A program made the position numbers and the translations under genes. From assembly GCA_030141605.1 (NCBI GenBank), contig JAQGDQ010000011.1, forward strand, positions 430,066-494,065: a stretch of 64,000 nucleotides of DNA, given 5' to 3'. Under the pieces are notes generated by a model, which was given only the letters and a program-made list of their open reading frames with translations, was not told where the DNA came from and ran no database searches. Shown piece by piece: positions 22,296 to 35,543 of the stretch; position 1 is the first letter of the stretch, and the number at the start of each line of letters is the position of its first letter. This DNA is from Tubiluchus corallicola (lineage: Eukaryota > Priapulida > Priapulimorpha > Priapulimorphida > Tubiluchidae).

Positions 22296-23485
22296 TTATT
22301 TTACATGAACTTTAAACAGAATTAATACGCCAAGTGACAAACTCCATATCCACCTAAAAATTAAGGTAGATACTACCTTACTTACAGTAAGTTATTTACA
22401 GTAGCCGTGAATAATAATAATTAATTTGAATACATTACTCAATAATGTACCATTAATAGCAGTATTCGTACGATTATATAATATTAGAATCAAATAATAT
22501 ATTTTATAAACAATTTTTTTCTTATCACAATACTGTATTTTATAGGCAATTTTTATACTTAGTTAAACCAAAAAACTGATTTAGTCTGAAGCCAGACGAT
22601 GAATTCAGACTGAATCAGACACCTAGTTCACTTTTTTACAATAAAATTAGTATTTACAAATGACAGAACATTATTTCGTTCTGTTACTAGGAAGAACAGT
22701 TCATACGGCTTTGGTTACTACTGTAGTTAAATATTGCACTACAAATTTAAACTGCAAAGTGCCTGTCACGTAGGCTAAAATTTAATTACAAACTCTCAGT
22801 TGGATATCTAGGGCTGATTCATTAAAGCCAACAATAACACTCGACACAAAGCCTGAAAAGCGCAAATTACTTTACCATTTACTAGATAATTGTGCAACCA
22901 ATTACAACTCAACTTCGTGGCTAAAAGTATGACACTGATAGTTTCATATCTGTGACGATTTAGTTCAAACTAGAGTTCCTGAGTATCACAAAATTAAACT
23001 GCCTGCTCCAAAACTAATACCTGCTGCCATCTGCAGAGAACGAAGTGAGGTAAAAGTTTTAAGAAACTACAATGCTTTACGAAGTGAAACAATAATTTGT
23101 TGGAAGAAGGCATTTAAATTGTTCTCACACGAAAATTAATTTATTACTAGTATAATCTAAAACGTAATAAATCGATTACACGCTTTTTTGGAAAACACCG
23201 TACCCGTACATCATGGATTTTTTTACAAACGCATTTCACGAAGTTTATCTATAGCCAGTCAGTATATAGGCCTATAAAATCGGTTGACTGGCTTGTTATA
23301 AGTTCGAAGGCCCAGATAAGAATTCATACACGTAAGAGACTCGTTGGTGAAAAGAAAGGCTTTTTCTTGCAAAACTGAAAACATCTTCCAGGTTTCCGTT
23401 TTTCTCTCCATCAGCATGTTTTGGAGCTCACACATTTTTGCAGTTTACGGACCGTGTTAAGTCCAAAGTTTAGGCCTAATAAGAC
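22296..23485. other. Intergenic sequence and PKG 3' UTR
   Basis: Below the PKG stop, TTTATT at 23140-23145 (AATAAA on minus) is a plausible poly(A) signal, giving a 3' UTR of about 350 nt. The rest is AT-rich without recognised features. Confidence 0.4.
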
Positions 23486-23584
23486 TCAAAATTCACGGTC
23501 CCAGCCTGTGACGTCATCAGGTGGTGGAGTGTCAGTGTCTTCCGGGTAGTCGTCGAAATTCGACATGTCAAACGGATCAACTAC
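23486..23584 (-). CDS. PRKG1: PKG terminal exon: AGC C-tail and stop
   Basis: [20 protein letters not shown] then [12 protein letters not shown] and TGA at 23486-23488. Acceptor TTTTTAG. Confidence 0.95.
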   Translation of the reverse strand, partial: VVDPFDMSNFDDYPEDTDTPPPDDVTGWDREF

Positions 23585-26500
23585 CTAAAAAGAAAAAGTC
23601 GCTAATAAAACAAAAGAATATTTTACAGAAACTACGACACTACATTACATCCGTTTAGATACTCTAGAATGGTTAACAATTATTTAAAAATTAAAACAGA
23701 CAAAATAAAATTCAAAATTTAAAGTGTTTTCTAAGAATTATGCAAAAGCTGTTAAAACAAGTAAGTTTTCACGTTCGACTTAAAAGTGTCAAATTTTCTT
23801 AATACATATGGCAGCAAGTTCTAGTAATATGGGCGTTAAGCAACAGATTCCCAGCTTGAAGCAAAAACTAGATTTGATGGCGTGTTATGAATACTCAGTG
23901 GACAAACTTACCATATAAATTCTAAATACACGCCTTTTCTTCTAGAACATGGAAGTACCTACACCTGCATTGTAGGGCGCTCTAATCTGTTGTAGTTTCA
24001 TTGTAAGTTCTAGCATTCACAACAATTTTACATAATTGCTAAGTTTTAATGGGCTATTCACATAAACACTCACAAGTTATCTTGAAATAATGTTACCTTT
24101 GGACGGATTGGTGCGTCCAGCGTACCACTTTCAAGCCCCGTCCAATTAAAACCCTCGAACCATTTTTGTTTCATGACGTCGGCCATACCGTTACCCTGAA
24201 CTCCAATTCTTTCATGTGGATTTTCCCTATAAATAATTAAAGTTAAGCAGCATCCACTTTGGACGTAATGTGAAAACATTTAGGGACGTTCTAGTAACGT
24301 TGCTTACCGACAGAGGCGCTTGATGACTACTTGTGCAGGTTTGGAAATCTTCCTTGGAAAGTCGATAATATCTATTCCTTTTAATATCCTGTTATAAGTC
24401 TTCATGGGATCAGATCCAGTGAAAGGCGGACTGAAACAAAAGTTATAGTTGAGCTAAATTATACAGGGTGGTTCTATAATATCTTACGTTTCTATGAACA
24501 TAGTTTTATCATTTTTTCCTGTAAATGTAATGAATAATTTATAAGTTTTAGCACTTTTTATAAGCACAAGTATGTTAATTATTTTATTTTTATTTTATTT
24601 TTTCTTTCTTCCTTCTTTTTTCTTCCATTTTCTTTTCTTCCTGCTTTTTTTATTCATTCATTTGTTCAGTCATTCATTTACTCGTTTGTTGATGATATGT
24701 TTAGTGATCTATTAACTAATCGATTTATTCATTCATTTATTGTTAAGTAATTTCTTTATTCGTTCGTTTGTTCATTCATTCAACTAGTCAGTCAGTCAGT
24801 CTTTCAGTTGAGCCAGTCGGTCGGTCAGTCAGTCAGTCAGCCAGTAACTCATTTACTTAGCAATATTAAACAAGTGTATAAGCCATTCTGAAAATGCTTG
24901 AATTTAGTACAACGTGAACACACCTTCCCGTTAGTAACTCAAATATCAGAATTCCTAGTGACCAGTAATCAGAAGAGAAATCGTGCCCCTTATTGAGGAT
25001 AATTTCTGGAGCCACGTACTCGGGAGTTCCACAGAAAGTCCACGTTTTTCGACCGGATCCAATCTTTTTTGCAAATCCAAAATCACACTAGGTAACAAAT
25101 CACAAAAACTGCTGTTAATTAAATGTCTAAATCTAAAAGAGTTAAGATGACTATATAAAGAGAAGGCCTAAAACAAAATTTGAAAAAGCGGCTAAAAGAT
25201 GGCACTTCACCAGTTTAGCATATCCCCTGTCGTCCAACAGAATGTTTTCTGGCTTCAAGTCTCTATACACTACACCTTTAGCATGCAGGTACTGGAATGC
25301 TTCCATGACGCAACCCACGTAGAAACGTGTTGCACTGTCGTCGAAACTACCCCTGAAAAACGCAAGAAATGAATTACACAATCTGTGCCAAGAAAGCACT
25401 CGGAAAATCACATTAAGATAAGCCTTGTAGATCCGTTACAGAAAATGTGCTGAATGTTTTCAATAAACCTACAAAAACGTGTTGTCAAAAGATGTCCTTG
25501 CCTTGGTCGCGAAAACAAAAATATACATTCTTATAATAGATTGGAGGCATTGTAAAAAGCGTTTGAAATGTTTTTAATAAACCAACAAAAATGGTGTTAC
25601 CAATCTGAATACGCTCTATGCTGTGTTCTGAACTTCTGATAATTTGCAACAATTACATTTGATTTTAATATTTTAAATCTTAAGAAAGTGTTTTGCACTT
25701 TGTTTGTTTTAAATGCGTAATAGACATTTTAAGATTCTCTTGCGATTGCTAAAAGCTAATTTCTGGATGAAGGCAAGCCATTAGGGAAAACAACAACAAT
25801 TTTAAACCATTTTCTTCGCTGCACTTCCAGCTATAAAGCTCCTTTTCATAATAACAAGATAATTTCTTTAAAGGACAAAAAAGGCGTTTGGTACTTAATT
25901 AGTACACTTTATATAATACACGTATAAGCCTAATACATGGGTACCAAATGCAATTTTTGGGGCGAGCCCGGTGGTGTAGACATTCTGGAAACTGTTTCAG
26001 AATTACAGTCTAGTTAAAGCTATACTTATCTGCAACACAGCTGGAACTTTGAGTAACTCAAAGATTACAAATTCTTCAAATTCCAAGAGCTTGTTTGTCA
26101 CCATGTTCACCAAAGTAGCAGCGCGCGACTTTAATGGGAACAATGACATTTGGATCACGCTCTACCTACGAAAACAATTCTCGTTGGTTTTAAAAAACGA
26201 AGAAGGTTGTGGGTTCTCAAAATCTGTTACATTTAAAATGCGAATGAATCAGCAGGCTGCTTGTTCTTCCAATAATTAATGTAAGCTGAGTAAGCGTATC
26301 CTGCCGCCTTCCGCAAATCTTCCAGAAAATTGGCCAGCTATATGTTATTGTTTAGACCACGGATTTTACATAGTTTAGAAAACATAGAAGTCGAATTGGC
26401 TCACTCGTTTATAACCTTGACCCAGAACTTTTTAGCTGAAATATAGGGCAGAGGAGGGAAGGTTTTATTCGCTTATCCATTGTTCGTAATGCAACCCAGA

Positions 26501-29275
26501 TTTGTGGTGAGGGCTTTGTGATTGCAAGATCTTTCTGCAAAAGTTAGCAAAATGAACAGCAGATGTAAGTCGAAGTCTCAGCGTTCAATCTGCGAAGGCT
26601 CTTGGGCAAACAGCGCCGGCGGGATCCCCTAGCATTGACCACAGATGTCTAAACTATTACTTCAATTTGCTAGGAATTATAGGAGCTTTAACTGTAATGT
26701 ACAGCACACATATACTGGATTAAGTCGGCTCAGTACCTCTCTGTTAAACCATATAAAATAATCAGTGTTGGTTTATCTCTAAATTTTAACACAATAATAG
26801 GCTCTTACATGTTTTTTCATTTGGGCTGCTTCTCTATGGGCTTGTCAACGCGTTTTCTTAACGAGAATCGTCGACATATTTTAATCAAAAGTGAAACAAA
26901 TGAATAAATCAACAAAAGGAAAATATTTGTGTTACTGAAAAAGAAAAGTCCCTTTATCAAGGGTCGAGAAGCAGGCTCGTCAACAGTGTCAGTGGCCAAA
27001 GAACTCTTGCCTTTGTTCTGACATTTTTTGATTAATTTTCCTAGCAGTTTTCTCTATTAATTTTAATCCGCAACACTCGACAATACAGGCTGCTGTTGGT
27101 TTTCTGTCCTCACACTGTTAAAATTTGAGTAAAGGCTTCGTGAATTCAACTGCCTTTAGGCCTGTTCTAAACACGCAAACTGAGTGCTGGCGCACTGGTT
27201 TTTAAGTTATTAAAAATGGCTTCTAGTCTAGAAGTTCTAGGATCAGATTCTAGGTTCTAGAAGATCAGAAAGATCCTGAGAATCAGACAGGGTTATTTGT
27301 GAAAGTTTATACTTTTGGCATCCGAGATTTTCACCATCTCAAATTTCTCGTCTAATTTTTTTTGTCGGCGAGTTGCCATCACTGAGAAAACCTTTTCATT
27401 CACTGTTTTTGTAAGCGGCTAATGTGACCATTTAAAAAATAAATTGATGTTGCTGGGAAGAATAATTTAGCTCTAATGAGCTGGCCAACGAAGTCCAAAA
27501 GTTACAAGCTTGATTTTTTGCACCTATGAAATCTGTTTTATTGTATAGTAATTAATTAATTAATTATTTTCGTTTTTAAAATTGTCTGGAGTAAAAAATG
27601 ATTGCCAAGCATAAAATTCTAATAATATATATTTGCATATAAATCATATTGATATAGCACGCTATAATCTTCCACAATTGATATAATGAGTTATCATTTT
27701 CCACTGCTTCATAAAGACACAGTATTTCAGTGGAGATGTAATGAGTTGTTCACAGATTTTCCACAATTCTACGAATTGTTCTTGGCGGGGCTGAGCCGCG
27801 CGCGGGGGGAGGGGGTAATAGTCGGTTATTACACCTGTGAAAAGAGAAGCTATCGAGTATTAATGTACACATCATACAGCTAAGCCGTTTAAAGCAAAAC
27901 CGGACACAATCTTAAACTGCAGGTCAAAACAATCTACTCTTGCCTTACGTGAAAGAATTATTACCACACAAACACAATTTCGCGTTCGCGCTACTGGTTC
28001 TTCGCCGTATCATGCATTTCGCCATTTGCTAATTAGACGGGCACTAGCTCCTGCATTTCGGAAACGCGTTGCGCAAAAACAGTTGCTGTATTTCTCAGTT
28101 CAAATGCGTTAATTTGTGACGAACTACACACGTTCGACAGCGCATGCGTTAGTACAGCAGAAAATTTGAAATTTTAGATTTGGCAATTAGATTTGGCAAA
28201 CACGCTCGTGGAATATTTTTAATGTTGAAAATAGTGTTAGTTTGTGATGTCGTCAATAGTTGGGCTCGCCCGCCTTATCAGAAACGCGTTTGCAGTATTA
28301 GTTGTGTTAAAATGTATAGTTTTTATCGGACTTGAAAAAGGAGTAGTAAATGCAAAATCATATTGTCTTCATTTAAAGGACTGCTTCTGTCAAAATACCC
28401 AGTCCAAATTATGAAATATTTCTTCCAAATTCTGAAGATGTGGCAGCGTTTGAACCAAGAGAATGGCTTCATTATAAAAACCTAAATGCATATGTGAAAT
28501 ATAGAAGTCAAAAATTTTACATTTCTCTGCATACATTTTCTATGTCATTTTGCATAGAAAAAAAATCTCCGTGGATATCCGAGCAAAGGGAAGTAAAACA
28601 ATTCAAACCAAATGCACTGTTTGTCCGACCTTTGTAAAGCCTTGCCCATAATGTAATTCTATTAAGGCCGCCATTTTCTGTTATTTAAAATATACGTCTC
28701 TGATCTGCGTAGACTGTTTTGAGGTCTGGCTTTGGAACATAAGTCAGTAAAAATCAGTATCTGCTTATTGTTAATGGCAACATTGTTAAACAGAAAAAGC
28801 CTTTACTAGATAGATGACAGCATGTTACAAAGGAAATGTTTAAGCTATTTATCACTTACTTTGCTTGCTTTTTTTCGTATTTAGTTTTCAAATGCAGGTG
28901 CCTGGTAACATGTGGTTCTTAAATTCCGGCATAGTCACTGTTGCGTCTGCTATAATTGTTTTCTACGTAATAGGATCCTTCTATTTTTTTGCTCGACGAA
29001 AGTGTCTTGTGCTTCGAAAAAGATGAATTTAGTTGAGAAGATTTTTTTCGTTTTTTTTCGAAACGTGTGAAAGCATTCTCCTGCTTTAAGGATGTCTATT
29101 GCGTACCATTAGTTTGTAAACGTTCGCCTGTAGCCGCTTATATTGTTGCTATATTGTGCAATTTGCTGAGAAAAAGTAACAGATTGAGAGAAATAGGGAG
29201 AAAGCCAGAGAGACGGAAAGAGAGCGGCAAAGGGCAAGAAGGCAAAAAGAGAGAGAGAGAGAGAGAACGAGAGAG

Positions 29276-29339
<64 letters not shown>

Positions 29340-32300
29340 GGGGAGATGAAAGATGAAAGAAGATTATATTATTAAAACAACGCAGATTACTGAAGCATGG
29401 ATATGTCTTATATATATGAGCATCGATATGAGCTTTCCGTAGTATATTACCAGACAGTTTTTGTGTTTGTCCAAGATCTTTGCAGTAAATCTCTAAGCAG
29501 ATTTTCTAAGCTGTTGACACAAGCCACCATTTAACTGATAAACATCTGAAATGTCCATTCAAAACTCAATCTTCCTTCATGACCTTTGTTTAGCCATGAA
29601 CCTGTCACAATGTGCATTAGACATGATTAGTGAAAGTTTCCTTTATCACCTAGAATGCATGTTGTCAGGAGTTGCACTAATTATGACTAATGCACATTGT
29701 GTCAGGTTCATGGCTAAACAAGGACCATGAAAGAAGATTGAGTTTTGAATAGATACTTCAGATGTTTATCGGTTAACAGGTGGTTTGTGTCAACATTTCA
29801 GAAAATATGCTTATGTGTATTGTATGTCAATAATTTTCTTGGGCAACTCGCATGCGCCTTTTCAAACACTTTTGGAAATACTGTATGCACAACACTATAT
29901 ATCAGAAAAATCCTAATGAGGTAACTTGTAAACAAGAGTATTCATTTTGCTCTGATGCAGTTAAGTGAAGTAGCGTGCGTGTTTACGTAAGCTTGTTGTT
30001 TGCGGAAAAGGTTAAATTATAAAATAAAAACGCTGTCATGCGAAAAAAGAGCTTGCAGAATCGCAAAAAACAATGTTTCTCTCAATTCCCAGTTTTGCAA
30101 ACATAACAGATGCCCTACATTCAAAAAAATGGTTTTTTAAACGCCCACCAAAAGCGCATAGTTTCAAGATTCAATTACCTTTGTCTAGCATACAGGTTTC
30201 TTCGTTTCACTTTAAACGCAACCGTTGTTCTTTATTTTGGTGTGAGTATGGCGGCTCGACCTAGATCTTTGAAACTGAAGTGTGCTAGTTTTTCTTCAGC
30301 CCAGTAGCAAACTTCGGTTTTCAGTTAAGTTTTTTGTATTGTTTTTCTGTCCTTTAAAATTGCTATCGATACTTTGCAGTCAATTAGAAGTGTGATAAAG
30401 GCATTTTCACTTTCTCGGTTTTCTCCGTGCTCTCTGTGTGTCATTATCCACTGGTAAGACGAGCAAATTGTTAGTGAATGTGAATTGAAACTATGAATAA
30501 GAATAGGATTCTGCTGTGTCGGAGATTCTTAATTAATTTGTCCGGAATGCGAATGATTCGGTTACTCGCTTATTGGGTCTCTCTGCCCAACTGCCTGTAC
30601 ATGTTGTTTAGAATGCAATTTATTGTTTCATGAAACTGCTTTCTCGTAAAAATACAGAGAAAACTCTGCTGTAAGGTCACAATATTAAACTTAAAAACTT
30701 ATAAAAATCTAGTACAGGAACAACGACAATGAGAAGGAAAACCGCATCGCGATGAAATGGACGTCATTACAAAGTTACTTCTCAACATTTTTTGTTTTCT
30801 AATTTCGTAATTTTTCTGTTGCAGTTTCTTGTGTGTTGCACATTCTGTGCTTAATTAGTCACTATGTTGTAAATTATAAAATGCAAGACAAAAAATGGCG
30901 TGTTTCTGTGATTTTTGGTTTTTCCTTTCAGTTAAAGATAGAACCCGGTCGTGTAAAAAGCGGTGCGTGGTTTCAATTTATTTATACATGCATCAACTAT
31001 TAATTGTTGGCAATAAGTTTGTTTTGTATAGCGTGAAATTAATGAAATGCTGGAGGTATGGACATTCACCGTAAAAAATTCCAGAAAAAATTTGCGAAAT
31101 ATAATTCCTCTCTCGCACTGCACTTTTAATGGAAGTTGTTAGTCTTATTACAGTGGTAAACTATAAATGTTATAGGCGGACTGGTAAAAATTTGTGATTC
31201 GCTGAAATCAAACATAAGACTGCACGCTGTGAATACTTGCGAAAAACAAAAACGTTTATTAAAAATCCGTAGAAGCCAGGTACAGCAGAAATCTTTCGTC
31301 AAAAATTTCGTATTTACATTGAAACAATCAGCATGTACTGTATTGGCAGTGAAACCAGAAGTTCACGAAAAGGCCAACATATCTTCCACTCGTTTCAATT
31401 GTTTTCTTTTCCCCTGTGTTTAGTTTACTTGCTACCTGTAGCCAAATAATACATGTAGGTATCCTGCTTTTAGCATTTCTTGGATGATTTAATGAAACGA
31501 TCGATCTTCTTAACACGCGGAATAATTCCAAGGTCGCGAGGGCTTCTGACTACTGGAGCGTGAAACTGACGCAGGTGGACAGCCTTGAGGTAATCTAGCA
31601 TAGCTGCGAAGCCTTGGAACAGGAAATGAAACCAGGTACGAGTAATAATGAGAGAACTGAGCTGATTGTAATCTGGCTTTGTGAAGCCATGTACGAGTGA
31701 CAATGAGCTGAGCTAGGCTAGTCTGTCTGCATGAATTCGATTACGCAGGTTTGCAAATGTATACAATACTGACTGGCAGACTGCCTTTGTAAGATAAGCC
31801 AAAATCTATAACACGCTCCTGGGTAATAGAAAAGAAAATTTATGGACCAGTGGAGCACTGTGGGATAGTATCAGGTTGTGCGCTCAGCTTTGGTTACATT
31901 ACATGATATGCATTTGAGTTTTCGTTTTAATGTACAAATCGATTTAACAAAATTACCACTGGTACAACCAAATCCAATTTGGGCAAAACGGTCAGCTGCT
32001 TTTTAGTCAAAGTAAAAGGAAAACTTGCATTGCTACAAGTACAAAAAACTAATCGCAAACTAATAAATTAGGAACTGTGCAACTGCAAGAACTTTACTGC
32101 CTTTAATTAGAAAAGAGTAGAATCAAGGAGGCCATCGAGAACCTTGAATACAGTTTGTGGTTGTTTGTTGAACAGATGGTTCACGCTCTGCAATGACTGC
32201 TGCTTATTGTAAAATGGAAACAAATTGTAACATATGCAGGTCGACAGTCGTAACACTTCAAGAACGACTTGACGTAAAAAGTTGCCATTCTACCCTGGTT

Positions 32301-35300
32301 AAGCATCCAAGTTGACTGCCTGGCTCTCTGTTTTAGGACGTGATTAAGCTTTATAGAAAGTGACAATCGAGGACCTCAGTACAGTCTAATGGAAAAGCTT
32401 CTTGTCATTTCTTTTTGTTGTTTCTGACACCTGAGCCTGTACCTGTGCATGCAGCAGTTGTCCACTGTTTACCTTTCCTTACAAATGAATAAACATTACC
32501 GTAGCGACCGCTAAAGACCCTGGAGAAAACTAATGAAGCTTGTATGCGCGTTTGTTTATTTTGTGCTAATTTGAAGATATTGTTTTCACAATTTTCCTTT
32601 ACGTAGCTGCTGCCTGTTGCCTTTTCGTTGGTGTCAAATTCCATGATCATAGTCGCCACGATCATGTTGAAAAATGGGATTCATGTATTATGCAAAACTA
32701 GTATTTTATAGCCAAGTAGGGTTATATAGTGCTCAAGTCTGGCAAAGCCTGCTGTGTTTTAACGACTAATAAATAGTCTGATGGGAATATGAATTTTATA
32801 ATGAAGCCGTCTAGATAGGGGCGGTTCCAGCAGTAAGTTTTAGAATAGGACTTCGCATGGGCGACGACCCGTTTTTATTTGATATCCCAACACTGCATTA
32901 GGTACTATTTTGGGTGGGGCGCCTGTACATGGATTGTGGAAAGGGGCCCCTGTTCATAGCCACGTCTTTGTAATTTTAGTTAATTACAGGCCAAGTTATT
33001 ACGTTATTACTCTAAGTTTTTACTTTATCTAACAAGATCATTCAGTCCTACTTGACAGAAATGAGAAATTCCAAGAAATTGTCGACATTTCTCGCCTTGT
33101 GATAATTAATGTAATTGAATTCCAGGGCAGAATGAATAAGCAAGAAAATTCAAGTGCCTCGAGCAAAGAAATTTTGTACAAGAGTTACTAAAGTTTTGGT
33201 GATATACTTCCTAAAATGAATAAATGAATGACTGGCTGACAGACTGATTGACTGAATGAATGAGTGAGTGAGTGAATGAATAAACGAATAAACAAAAGAA
33301 CGAACGAACGAACGAACGAACGAACGAATGAACGAATGAATAAATGAATGAATAAATGAAGGAAAAGTTTCGAAAGCTGCAAGCATATCATTGATGAAGT
33401 GAATGATTGATTGAATGAATGAATGAATGAATGAATGACTCATAAACTGAATGAAAATGAAAGAATGAATGAATGAATAAATGAAGGAACGAACATGTGA
33501 AGTAGTAAATGAATAAATGGGTGAACAAATAAACAAATAAAATAAAATAAAATGAAATGAAATGAAATGAAATGAAATGAAATGAAATGAAATGAAATGA
33601 AATAAAATGAAATAAAATAAAATAAAATAAAATAAAATAAAATAAAATAAAATAAAATAAAATAAAATAAAATAAAAACTTCAAAAATGTACGAAAAGTT
33701 GCTCGCAGTTCGAACTGAGAGGAACAATTCTGAAAGACCGGTACAAAACTTTGAATTTTTGCATTTAGTATCATTGTTATACACTGTATATAATTTTACA
33801 AAACTGATGTCAGTGATGTGGCACAATAATATAACGGAAGTTTTTCTCAATTTTTAGACATTATACACAAAGAGCACTGTAGTTGTCGTTTTGCGCGTTC
33901 AAAATGTGTGTTCATCCACAGAATAATCAATAAATAAACAATGCGACCCAAACAACTCACCTATCTCTAAGAATGGTCCACAATTCACCACCGAGACATG
34001 CTTCAAACATCATGTAGAGAAATTTTCTATCTTTAAACGTTCGATACAACCTAAAAATGCCCAAACCTAAGTATGGTGACTTCAAACTACAACTCTCAGA
34101 AAATAACCGATGTTCTAACACCATTAAGCCACACTGTTTAAAAACAGTTTACCAAGCCTAAAGCGATTGAGCATAAAAACTGTATATTAAATTGTTTGTG
34201 ACTAATGCTGAATAGTGCTGTGACCATAGTACTCAATACGGGAAATCATCCTAAGCTAAAGCAACAGATGTTGTGAGGTTCAAATGTTAAACAAAGTCAG
34301 AGCAGTATGTCTAATGCAATTTCTTTAATTTTACAAAGCCGTGGTTTTCATTTCGGGCAAGTATACATTGCAGCACACTCTACCACTGATGCTCTGAAGC
34401 TGATATCAGAGCAGCAACAGCCTAACAGTGATAACTACATTAAAATTATTTGTCTTACCAAGCGATGAAATAACACTGGCAAGCTTGCATTATTTGCTGT
34501 CTTATCTAGTAATGAAATCACACAGGCAAGCTTGCATTATTTGCTGTCTTATCTAGTAATGAAATCACACTGGCAAACTTTCATTAATTGCTGTCTTACC
34601 TAGTAATGAAATGGCACTGGCAAGCATGCATTATTTGCTGTCTTACCTAGCAATAAAATAACACCGACAAGCTTGCATTATTTGCTGCTTTACCTAGCAA
34701 TGAAATAACACTGGCAAGCTTGCAGTATTTGCTATCTTACCTGGTAATGAAATAACACTGACAAGCTTGCATTACTTGCTATCTTACCTAGTAATGAAAT
34801 CATACTGGCAAGCTTGTATTATTTGCTATCTTACCTGGTAATGAAATAACACTGGCAAGCTTTCATTAATTGCTGTCTTACCTAGTAATGAAATAACACT
34901 GGCAAGCTTTCATTAATTGCTGTCTTACCTAGTAATGGGCAAGCGTGCATTATTCGCTGTCTTGCCTGGTAATAAAATAACACTGCCAAGCTTGCATTAT
35001 TCGCTGTCTTGCCTGGCAATAAAATAACGCTGGCAAGCTTGCATTATTTGCTGCTTTACCTGGTAATGAAATAACACTGTTAAGTATGCATTACTTGCTA
35101 TCTTACCTAGTAATGAAATCACACTGGCAAGCTTGCATTATTTGCTTTTCTGACATGATATGGGTTTGCTGTCTTGTGTCGACAATGTGTTTCTTTTTCA
35201 TAATTTTTAGTGCAAACGATCGCTTCTCATCTCCCTCTATCTGTACCTAAGAATAATTACAAAATAAGCATCTTTAACAAAAAAAAGTACAGAGTAATTA

Positions 35301-35497
35301 AAACATTTAGTAGAATAAAGTTGTCCATATAAAATGTGGTATTAATGTGCCCGATACACTTTAGGACAAAAAAGCAATAGTTCAATGCTAGCAGCGACAG
35401 TGACGAACATAGCAGCAACACCAGCAACAGGAACCACCACTGTTGCATCCTGCCTCATCTTCTGCTACTACAGCTGCAAACAACTGTCACTATAGCC

Positions 35498-35543
<46 letters not shown>

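Noticed and set aside
33150-33850. Phe/Ser/His-rich ORFs of 128-136 codons
   Set aside because: Translation of GAAT, AAATG and AAATA repeats.
34454-35106. CRISPR-like regular array
   Set aside because: Units are contiguous with no unique spacers, the genome is animal, and the unit matches the adjacent exon end.
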